Of a DNA stretch of 64,000 nucleotides, positions 36,887 through 43,621 are shown piece by piece. Both the position numbers and the translations under genes were made by a program. The DNA comes from Acidithiobacillus ferrianus (GTDB lineage Bacteria; Pseudomonadota; Gammaproteobacteria; Acidithiobacillales; Acidithiobacillaceae). Each line of letters begins with the position of its first letter. Positions within the stretch are counted from its first letter, which is position 1. The stretch spans positions 1 through 64,000 of the forward strand of contig NZ_WNJL01000034.1 of the NCBI RefSeq assembly GCF_010378095.1, read 5' to 3'. The notes under the pieces were generated by a model, which made no database searches, had not been told where the DNA came from, and saw nothing but the letters and a program-made list of their open reading frames with translations.

Positions 36887-36979
36887 TTTCATATTTTAAT
36901 TATAAAACATGTAGTTAAAGCATTAACGCGCACTCACCTCCGCTGATCACGCACACCTATAGGGCAATCCTTGTTTTTC

Positions 36980-36996
36980 CGCACCATTACGGTGCA
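36980..36996. promoter_or_regulatory. NtrC-like enhancer palindrome
   Basis: CGCACC-ATTAC-GGTGCA is one base from the NtrC consensus TGCACC-N5-GGTGCA, about 100 bases upstream of the sigma-54 promoter at 36871-36886, the normal enhancer distance. Confidence 0.7.
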
Positions 36997-37420
36997 ATCA
37001 CGGGCTTCCTCCACTTATTACTCATTAAAAAAGGGACGGTACGAGACCACACCTTAAAGATCCCGATAGTTAGAACCCGGGTTCGTCCTCCAGGCCAGGT
37101 AAAGAAAGGGCAAGACGTGTATCACCCCTCTCAATCCAAATTCAGACGCGGCACTAGAACAAGTACGCCTCTCTCGACGAAAAAGCCGACACCTTGCCAG
37201 GCGAGCGCGGACACGGCCCGGAAACAGCGTGGTCCCGGGTATTTCGCTATGGGCTTGCCATCCCGTTACCAAGCCCATAAAATATGCACAAGCGTCACCT
37301 TAGCGATACGCTGCGGTAGCCATTAAGCGCGTCATGACTTAGGTAGGCGGACTGACTTGATGGTTGCCTCAATGCTTGTGCGCGCAAGCGCAATCCCCCA
37401 CCTGATGAAGGAGCCGACGA
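36997..37420. other. 424-base stretch without a clear gene
   Basis: No frame with recognisable protein features on either strand. It lies between the nitrogen island's control region and the PCP_red gene; GAAGGAG at its right end is that gene's ribosome binding site. Confidence 0.5.
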
Positions 37421-37594
37421 ATGAGCGAACAGACGCTGCCCTGGGACGAAGACGCACTGCAACGCCTGGAGAAGATGCCCTCTTTCGTGCGCAACATGGC
37501 CAAGGCCAAAATCGAGAAGGCCGCCAGGGAAGCGGGCGAGTCGAAAGTTACCGCCACATTTCTCGATGCCAACAAAGGGAAACTGATGGGTTAG
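37421..37594 (+). CDS. PCP_red-family mini-protein
   Basis: A 57-residue protein, below usual ORF cut-offs: LPWDEDALQRLEKMPSFVRN then MAKAKIEKAAREAG and a VTATFLDANKG tail. This is the domain (PF08369) found at the C-terminus of light-independent protochlorophyllide reductase subunit B and, as a stand-alone, in many non-phototrophs. It is helical and basic; function outside chlorophyll synthesis is unknown. GAAGGAG seven bases before ATG 37421 supports translation. No bacteriochlorophyll genes are nearby. Confidence 0.85.
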   Translation: MSEQTLPWDEDALQRLEKMPSFVRNMAKAKIEKAAREAGESKVTATFLDANKGKLMG

Positions 37595-37654
37595 CGTCAG
37601 TTCGAACGTGTCGGTTGAGGGATGGCGTTCCATAGTGCACGTACCTCACGTACG

Positions 37655-37735
37655 TGCTGCTCGTCGGGCAGAAGCCACTCCCTCAAGCCGAAGGATGTCT
37701 GGATTATCCGGATCTACCTGCCAACGGCGTCTCCG
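37655..37735 (+). pseudogene. integrase N-terminal scrap
   Basis: VGQKPL in one frame and LKPKDVWIIRIYL in another resemble the start of a small tyrosine recombinase (pattern VGQKxPLKxKDVWxIRxxLQ). Only about 25 codons remain. Weak but suggests past insertion at this site. Confidence 0.35.
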
Positions 37736-37829
37736 GCCGATCATCTTCCCGTGACACCCCAAGCAGATGAGTTTGAAATATTGCATAAATGTAGTAACGT
37801 ACCTATATTACTTTCTAGGAGGTGTCGCC

Positions 37830-38084
37830 ATGACCATCACGACCCTATCCAGCCGGGAACTTAATCAGGACGTTACTCGTGCCAAGAAAGCGGCCAAGAA
37901 CGGCCCAGTGTTCATCACGGACCGCGGCAAACCAGCACACGTGCTGTTGAGCATCGAGGAATACCAGCGGCTTACTGGCAAACGTAGGAACCTCGTTGAG
38001 GCGCTATCCATGCCAGGCATTGCCGAGATCGAAATTGAGTTCCCTCGTTCACGCGAGCTTCCTCGGCCAGCGGCCTTTGAATGA
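37830..38084 (+). CDS. Phd/YefM-type antitoxin
   Basis: An 84-residue antitoxin: MTITTLSSRELNQDVTRAKKAAKNGPVFITDRGKPAHVLLS is the Phd/YefM DNA-binding fold, and the C-terminal EIEIEFPRS stretch would bind the toxin. Ribosome site AGGAGGTG precedes ATG 37830. Its stop overlaps the toxin ATG (ATGATG/TGA). It should repress the operon and neutralise the PIN toxin. Confidence 0.93.
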   Translation: MTITTLSSRELNQDVTRAKKAAKNGPVFITDRGKPAHVLLSIEEYQRLTGKRRNLVEALSMPGIAEIEIEFPRSRELPRPAAFE

Positions 38085-38509
38085 TGTTCCTGCTCGATAC
38101 CAATGTCATTTCCGAACTGCGCAAGGCCGGCGATGGCAAGGCCGATGCCAATGTCACCGCATGGCTGTCAGGCACGGACGCGACGAGTTTCTACATCTCG
38201 GCCGTGACCATCATGGAACTTGAGCTTGGTATTCTCCGTGTGGAGCGGCGTGACGCCGTTCAAGGGGCGCGGCTGCGCACTTGGATGGATCACCATGTTC
38301 TTCCTGAATTCTCCGAGCGCACGCTGTCGATTGATGAGATGGTAGCACTTCGTTGTGCCCAACTCCATGTGCCCGATCCTTGTCCCGAGCGAGATGCGTA
38401 TATCGCAGCCACCGCACTTGTGCATGGCATGACCGTCGTGACCCGGAATGTAGCCGACTTCGAGCCGACCGGCGTGGCCCTCATCAATCCTTGGGAGGCT
38501 CACCGCTGA
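38081..38509 (+). CDS. VapC/FitB-type PIN-domain toxin
   Basis: A 142-residue PIN-domain ribonuclease. The four acidic positions are in place: LLDTNVISE (Asp 6), MELELG (Glu 47 region), ERDAYIAA (Asp 101 region) and TRNVADF (Asp near 123). It would cleave RNA unless held by the Phd-type antitoxin with which it overlaps. It appears intact. The antitoxin-toxin pair sits in a scarred region with transposase and integrase fragments. Confidence 0.94.
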   Translation: MMFLLDTNVISELRKAGDGKADANVTAWLSGTDATSFYISAVTIMELELGILRVERRDAVQGARLRTWMDHHVLPEFSERTLSIDEMVALRCAQLHVPDPCPERDAYIAATALVHGMTVVTRNVADFEPTGVALINPWEAHR

Positions 38510-38603
38510 CCAAGTCGCTGTCTGCGCTGCGATATGCGCATGGGCGGGCACGCCACGCATTGGACGGAAGAGTAAATACCGCTTATGTCTTGATCCCGGC
38601 CCG

Positions 38604-39072
38604 GGCTGGGCGTAGCCGTCGTTGCCCCTCTTGTGGCTTTAATCGTGGTTGTCCTGAGATCGGCCTCTCTTCGGCTCGCGGTGAGGGAAATCCCGCTCGC
38701 CATGCTCGTCGGCGTGCATGTGATACGCATTTTAGGTGTCTATTTCCTGGTTCTTTATGCGCAGGATCGGCTACCCGCGCCGTTCGCCCCCTTGCCGGTT
38801 GGGGCGACACGATCACCGGACTTGCAGCAATACCGCTCGCATGGTGGCTTGCCCGTGGCGAAACAGCGGCACGCCCACTGCTGTGGCTCTGGAACAGTTT
38901 CGGTCTGCTGGATCTCGTCATGGCAATCGGCTTGGGGGCAGTTTCCGCACCGGGTCCTCTGCAACTGATCACCGCTTCGCCGGAGACGACCATGATGACC
39001 ACGCTGCCTTGGTTGATCATTCCCGCCTTCATCTGCTGGCGGCTATCCATCTTGCGATCTATTATCGTCTGA
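38604..39072 (+). pseudogene. membrane protein, frameshifted
   Basis: GLGVAVVAPLVALIVVVLRSAS to QDRLPAPFAPL in one frame continues as GWGDTITGLAAIPLAWWLARGE to the end in another, switching near 38800. Five or six membrane helices are visible. No start codon with a ribosome site is found, so the N-terminus is also lost. Family not recognised. Confidence 0.6.
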
Positions 39073-39144
39073 TCGGCCGAGGGAGTGAGGTTGTCCGGCG
39101 TCAGCGCCAATGAGACAAAGCGGCGGTGATTGAGACAGAAATCC

Positions 39145-39479
39145 TCAACGCACAAAGGGGGAAAGTGCCGAACCCGCCTTTTCATACATGCACATAGAGA
39201 CCGCCGGAAATAATGATATTGTCAAATCGTGATTATATGGTTCTATGGATACCTTCTCTATATCGCGATCCACCAGCTTTTTGCGCCCGCCATCAGGTCG
39301 ACGAACCCGGCCTTTCGGGAGTGTATTGTCCGGATCCTTGAACTCCTTGAGACCCGCCACCATGACGACCCAGCACCTTGGTCTCTTACCGCCGCATATA
39401 GCCGTCTCTGCCACTCATCCAGTATCTCTTCGAGCGCTTGGTGTCGGACTGCATCAATGCGTCTGCTTCCATGCCGCAA
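39145..39479 (-). pseudogene. ISAzo13-type transposase N-terminal remnant
   Basis: Minus-strand frames give EILDEWQRRLYAA, then GLKEFKDPDNTLPKGRVRRPDGGRKKLVDRD in a shifted frame, matching the N-terminal region of ISAzo13-family transposases (RVRRPGGGRK block). The catalytic domain is missing. It lies directly before the biosynthetic-looking operon, hinting at acquisition by transposition. Confidence 0.65.
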
Positions 39480-39608
39480 GACTATGCCTGCGCAATGACA
39501 TTCAAGAAATCTAGCATTCTGCCTGTTACCTTTTCATGCGTGGATTGAATGTATGCGCTTAAATCCTAGAGTCAGAGTTTTGTGTCCGCTAACAGCGAGG
39601 CTTGGAGC

Positions 39609-40268
39609 ATGTTTCCTGAAATGTATAGTGACCCGCAGGCACGATATTCTATCTGGATGGAGAGGAACCCCCAGCCGCTGGGATTCTTAACCTCATTATG
39701 TGAGCATGGTCGAGTTCGTATATCAACTCGAGGACCAGATGGTACTAGCAGTGCTGCAGCAGCAAGACATATTGGTTCCAGCGCAGACGGCGATCCACCG
39801 CTGCTACTTCGGGATAGCTATGAAGACGCGGCGGAAGACGTTGCCGCGCACAGGGCAGATTGTCTTGTTGTTGCCAATGCATATGCGGGAATCAATCGCT
39901 TTTATATCTCAAAGAAACTTGTCTTAGCGACCGCATTTCCTTTCATGACACCGCCCTATGGTGTTGCTATTCGCAGGGATGCAAAGCGCCCTGAAAATAC
40001 TTTCAAACTGGCAACACACCCGGCTCCAAGACATCTGATAAACGATTGGTTTACCGTGCAGCAATTGAGTAACCTGGTTGTTATCGAGGCCAGTTCAACC
40101 AGCACTGCAGCAAAAATGGTGGATGCAGGCGAAGTTTGCGCATGCATCACAACAGAGCCAGCCAGGCGCAAGCATAAGTTGGCTTTTATAACGCAAACAG
40201 TCCGCATTCCAATACTTTGGTCCGTCTTCGTCAGCACGAACCATAAGATCTTTCTTTGGTCTACTTAG
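39609..40268 (+). CDS. BacA-like prephenate decarboxylase homologue
   Basis: A 219-residue protein resembling BacA of bacilysin synthesis, a non-aromatising prephenate decarboxylase of the prephenate-dehydratase fold. Shared features: STRGPDGTSSAAAARHIG (residues 39-56, GPxGTSS), ADCLVVANAYAGINRFYISK, PFMTPPYGVAIRRD, and STSTAAKMVDAGE. It lacks an ACT domain, as BacA does. ATG 39609 was chosen over GTG 39582 because GAGG lies upstream at usual spacing. First gene of a five-gene run; lower GC than flanks. Dehydratase activity is the alternative. Confidence 0.75.
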   Translation: MFPEMYSDPQARYSIWMERNPQPLGFLTSLCEHGRVRISTRGPDGTSSAAAARHIGSSADGDPPLLLRDSYEDAAEDVAAHRADCLVVANAYAGINRFYISKKLVLATAFPFMTPPYGVAIRRDAKRPENTFKLATHPAPRHLINDWFTVQQLSNLVVIEASSTSTAAKMVDAGEVCACITTEPARRKHKLAFITQTVRIPILWSVFVSTNHKIFLWST

Positions 40269-40277
40269 GGAGCTTCT

Positions 40278-40688
40278 ATGAATCGTTGCGTTTTTGTAAT
40301 AGCACAAGACATTCCAGTTGGTTTGGTAGCAAATACGGCGGCGATTCTGTCCATGACTCTGGGGCGGAATTTTCCAAACCTGATTGGACCCGACTTGATA
40401 GATGGGGCTGGTACGTTCCACCGGGGAATTACAACACTCGTTCTCCCCATTCTTAAAGCTACATCAGAAGTCATTTCGACGATTAGATCCAAAGTCCTGT
40501 CGAAAGATTCTGGAGATATATTTGTCGCAGATGTTTCCAATGCCGCACAGGAGACCAAGACCTATGAGGAGTATGCAGCGCGTTTGCAGATAGCATTGGA
40601 GGATGATCTTCGTTACCTGGGGTTATGTCTATACGGTCCAGATTCTGCCGTACGTTCATTAACTGGCAACCTGCCATTGTTTCGGTGA
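40278..40688 (+). CDS. DUF2000-family protein
   Basis: A 136-residue DUF2000 (PF09391) protein: CVFVIAQDIPVGLVANTAAILSMTLG at the start, LVLPILKA in the middle and LCLYGPDSAVRSLTGNLPLFR at the end are the family hallmarks; the fold is like peptidyl-tRNA hydrolase 2. Biochemical role unknown. AGGGAGC precedes ATG 40278, nine bases after the preceding stop. Confidence 0.85.
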   Translation: MNRCVFVIAQDIPVGLVANTAAILSMTLGRNFPNLIGPDLIDGAGTFHRGITTLVLPILKATSEVISTIRSKVLSKDSGDIFVADVSNAAQETKTYEEYAARLQIALEDDLRYLGLCLYGPDSAVRSLTGNLPLFR

Positions 40689-40694
40689 GCACAC

Positions 40695-41471
40695 ATGGGT
40701 ACTATTAGAAATAATGACACCAATATGATCTCTATCACAGACGTAGAGTTCTGCAGGGGAAGTTCCGAATCGCCAAACGAAATGCCTGTATCGAGAGTCA
40801 TTCTTAGTGCATTTTTGATTGACCGCTACCCTGTCACCAACAAAGCCTTCAAGGCGTTCATCAAGGCAGGCGGGTATTCAAATCAGCGATTCTGGATACC
40901 GCAGGGATGGGAATATATCAAAGCTAACAAAATCAACACGCCACTCTATTGGGATGATCCGAAATGGAACGCTCCTGATCATCCTGTAACTGGCGTGTCA
41001 TGGTGGGAGGCCAGTGCTTTTGCCTGCTTTAAGGGGAAATCGTTGCCTTCAGAAGCTCAATGGGAATGCGCTGCGCGCGGCGTTGATGAGCGGCGTTACC
41101 CGTGGGGAAACGCTCCCGCAGACGCGACGCGTGCGAATTTCGCGGTTGAATGTGAACCAGATGCACTGCTTCGTGCATCGACGCCCGTCGATCGCTACGC
41201 AGACGGAGTCTCACCTTATGGCTGTCTCGATATGGCCGGCAACGTAGGTGAGTGGTGTATAGATAACGCTTCGGCGGACTACAGCTGGGATCTAACGCGA
41301 CAAGACCCTCTATATCTCACAGAAGTAGAAGAAGAACACATATTGCGTGGCGGATCTGGACTTCACAGCGACGATTACCTTAGATGCAGTAGCCGCGATT
41401 ACTATCCGCCCGGTGTGCGCGACAATATCGTTGGCTTTCGTTGCGTGATTGCCATCTCAGATGGAAATTAA
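40695..41471 (+). CDS. SUMF1/FGE-fold protein (EgtB/PvdO-like)
   Basis: A 258-residue formylglycine-generating-enzyme-like domain: FLIDRYPVTNKAFKAFIKAGGY, HPVTGVSWWEASAFACFKGKSLPSEAQWECAARG, DMAGNVGEW and GFRCV are canonical. Only one of the two copper-binding Cys of true FGE is kept (YLRCSSRD; the partner position is Asp), and no sulfatase is nearby. The fold is also used by EgtB-type sulfoxide synthases and PvdO-type oxidases, so an oxidative tailoring role is plausible. Six bases after DUF2000. Confidence 0.85.
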   Translation: MGTIRNNDTNMISITDVEFCRGSSESPNEMPVSRVILSAFLIDRYPVTNKAFKAFIKAGGYSNQRFWIPQGWEYIKANKINTPLYWDDPKWNAPDHPVTGVSWWEASAFACFKGKSLPSEAQWECAARGVDERRYPWGNAPADATRANFAVECEPDALLRASTPVDRYADGVSPYGCLDMAGNVGEWCIDNASADYSWDLTRQDPLYLTEVEEEHILRGGSGLHSDDYLRCSSRDYYPPGVRDNIVGFRCVIAISDGN

Positions 41472-41475
41472 TGGT

Positions 41476-42036
41476 ATGACGCTATTAAAGACACCCTATA
41501 TTGAGAAAAAGCCTTCTTCTCTGCGGTACTACCAGGAAGGCGTGCCTAATATAGACGTTGATGCCTGGACGTTAAATATAACTTCATTGACCGGCAACTC
41601 TGTCAAACTCGATCGCTCGGCGCTACTAGCGCTTCCGCAATTCACCCACCACCGCCGTATGGTTTGTGTCTGCAATTGGTCTATCAAGCGGTATTGGCAA
41701 GGCGTTCTGCTTGAAGATGTCCTAACTGAAGCGAGAATCGACACACAGGCCACGGCTAACACGTTTCTAAAACAAACCAGTGTCGGAACCACAGACAAGG
41801 GCGTGTATGAGTCATGGATTAGGTTGGATGAGGCGCTTGAACGTTCAACCATTCTCGCTCATTCCGTGGATGGTGAACCTCTCCCACTGGAGCAAGGATA
41901 CCCTCTGCGTTTGATTGACTTCGGCCTGTATGGTTACAAAAACGTCAAAGGGCTGACGTCAATCGAGGTCGTCGATCAGTGGCAACTCGGACATTGGGAG
42001 CGCATAGCAGGATATGCCCTGGATGGTACTTGTTAA
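41476..42036 (+). CDS. small Mo-cofactor oxidoreductase (sulfite-oxidase/YedY fold)
   Basis: A 186-residue Oxidored_molyb (PF00174) protein. The Mo-ligand Cys lies in RMVCVCNWSIKRYWQGVLLEDVL, where a second Cys replaces the usual Glu; GVYESWIRLDEAL, PLPLEQGYPLRLI and YGYKNVKGLTSIEVVD are typical. No Tat or Sec signal is present, so it is cytosolic, unlike YedY/MsrP. ATG 41476 is preferred over ATG 41461, which overlaps the SUMF1-like gene more deeply. Substrate unknown; genomic context suggests a tailoring redox step. Confidence 0.8.
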   Translation: MTLLKTPYIEKKPSSLRYYQEGVPNIDVDAWTLNITSLTGNSVKLDRSALLALPQFTHHRRMVCVCNWSIKRYWQGVLLEDVLTEARIDTQATANTFLKQTSVGTTDKGVYESWIRLDEALERSTILAHSVDGEPLPLEQGYPLRLIDFGLYGYKNVKGLTSIEVVDQWQLGHWERIAGYALDGTC

Positions 42037-42105
42037 GCCCAAGCGATACTGGGCCGTGGATCTCAAATCTCACCAATTTACTCAAAACAAAGGCGAGGTA
42101 ACAGA

Positions 42106-42738
42106 TTGGTAAGTCAAAAGCTGGCTATGCTTATAGCCCCAGGGTTTTTAATACCTGCCTTGGCTTTTGCATTCGTGACCTCAGTATCGCCAGGCCCAGT
42201 AAATGTGATTTCAGCAACATCAGGGGCCAACTTTGGCTTTTCACGCACCGTCCCTCATGTGTTAGGCGCAACATTTGGTTTCACCTCCCTTCTGTTAGGA
42301 ATGGGGTTTGGACTTCAAGGGGTTATGTTGCGTGCAAGCTGGCTTCATTGGGTTCTCAAAGGCGTAGCCGCCCTTTTTCTAGGATATTTCGCTTTCGTCA
42401 TGATTATGCGTAGATCATCTACCGACATGACCGAAACATTGCCGCGCCCACCACGACTAACTGAGGGGTTCTTGCTTCAGTGGACGAATCCTAAGGCGTG
42501 GATTGTAGCGGCGACAGGTGTTGGTACCTATACCATGCAAGGGCCGATCTACACATCAAGCGTTCTTACATTAAGCGCGATTTTCGCCTTAGTTTGTTTC
42601 CCTTCAATAAGCATCTGGGCAGCAATGGGCCACGGCGCAACCAAGTTCCTCGTCTCTGGAAATGCAATGAGGTGGTTCAATCGCTCAATGGGGGTGTTGC
42701 TTCTTGGATCAGTAATCGCTGTCCTCTTCTTCGGGTGA
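42106..42738 (+). CDS. LysE/RhtB-family amino-acid exporter
   Basis: A 210-residue, six-helix exporter: FVTSVSPGPVNVISATSGANFGF (the LysE PGP motif), LKGVAALFLGYFAF and LLQWTNPKAWIVAATG are diagnostic. It exports amino acids or analogues across the inner membrane. Start TTG 42106 with AGGTAACAG upstream; ATG 42127 is an alternative. Its 3' end overlaps the convergent AraC-type gene by 30 bases. It likely exports the product of the upstream genes. Confidence 0.88.
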   Translation: MVSQKLAMLIAPGFLIPALAFAFVTSVSPGPVNVISATSGANFGFSRTVPHVLGATFGFTSLLLGMGFGLQGVMLRASWLHWVLKGVAALFLGYFAFVMIMRRSSTDMTETLPRPPRLTEGFLLQWTNPKAWIVAATGVGTYTMQGPIYTSSVLTLSAIFALVCFPSISIWAAMGHGATKFLVSGNAMRWFNRSMGVLLLGSVIAVLFFG

Positions 42739-43518
42739 CTGGGGTGCCACCCTAAACAACACGCGCCTGAACTCACCCGGTGTTACGCCAAATAAACGTT
42801 TAAAGCTTCTTGTGAAATGAGGTTGATCTGAAAAATACAATATTGCTGCGATATCCCGGAACGGTGTACCTTGCCTAATTAAGTGCCGGCTTTGAAGAAC
42901 CCGCAATTGCCGTAAGTACTCGTTTGGCGTAAGACCTACCTGTTTCTTAAATAGTCTAATAGCCTGCCAACGCGAGTACTTTGTGGCACTTTCAATATCT
43001 TTCAAGCACAAAGGCTCCTGCCACCTTTCATCTATCAGCCTGCGAAGCGGAAAAACTTCTTTATCCGGCAATGACCTTTTGGGTCTATCGATATACTGAG
43101 AAAATTTATCTAGCCATAGTTTGATCTGCGCTTCGTCATGAAGTTTTTTCGATACGTCGAAAAACTCAATACAATCAGGGGCAACCCAAACACGCTGGCT
43201 GGATGCGAACGTCGCGGTGAGTATTTGTGGGGCATGGACCTTGAGATACATTTCGGATATGTAGTAGACGTCGTAGTTAACGGGCTTTCCTGCTGCGCAA
43301 GCATGCACCTCATATGCAGGGATGATGAAAATGGACCCGGCTGGTGCAATGTGGTCAACCCCGCCCGAATTGAAGTGGCATTCTCCTTCGATAATATGAC
43401 CCACAGACCAAACGTCGTGAAAATGTTGGGATAGACCAGTATAGTTTAATTCAGCGTGCATGATCTCCACTTCGCTGGCAATACCCACTTGCCACATTTG
43501 AATGGTCTTCGCGTCCAT
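42709..43518 (-). CDS. AraC-family regulator
   Basis: A 269-residue regulator with an N-terminal cupin-like effector domain (LSQHFHDVWSVGHIIEGECHF, PAGSIFIIPAYEVHAC) and a C-terminal double helix-turn-helix (residues 170-265; DIAAILYFSDQPHFTRSFKRLFGVTPGEFRR). AAGGAG precedes ATG 43518. AraC genes convergent with LysE exporters are common; it probably senses the exported metabolite. Its promoter lies in 43519-43621. Confidence 0.9.
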   Translation of the reverse strand: MDAKTIQMWQVGIASEVEIMHAELNYTGLSQHFHDVWSVGHIIEGECHFNSGGVDHIAPAGSIFIIPAYEVHACAAGKPVNYDVYYISEMYLKVHAPQILTATFASSQRVWVAPDCIEFFDVSKKLHDEAQIKLWLDKFSQYIDRPKRSLPDKEVFPLRRLIDERWQEPLCLKDIESATKYSRWQAIRLFKKQVGLTPNEYLRQLRVLQSRHLIRQGTPFRDIAAILYFSDQPHFTRSFKRLFGVTPGEFRRVLFRVAPQSPEEEDSDY

Positions 43519-43621
43519 AATCGACTCCTTGCGTATTTGGGGTCCCCTCAGGAAACGGAATTTAAAGTACGTTAAGGAAGCTCTGAACAAGCGACATGCT
43601 GGCTGCTTGCCGATCCATGCG

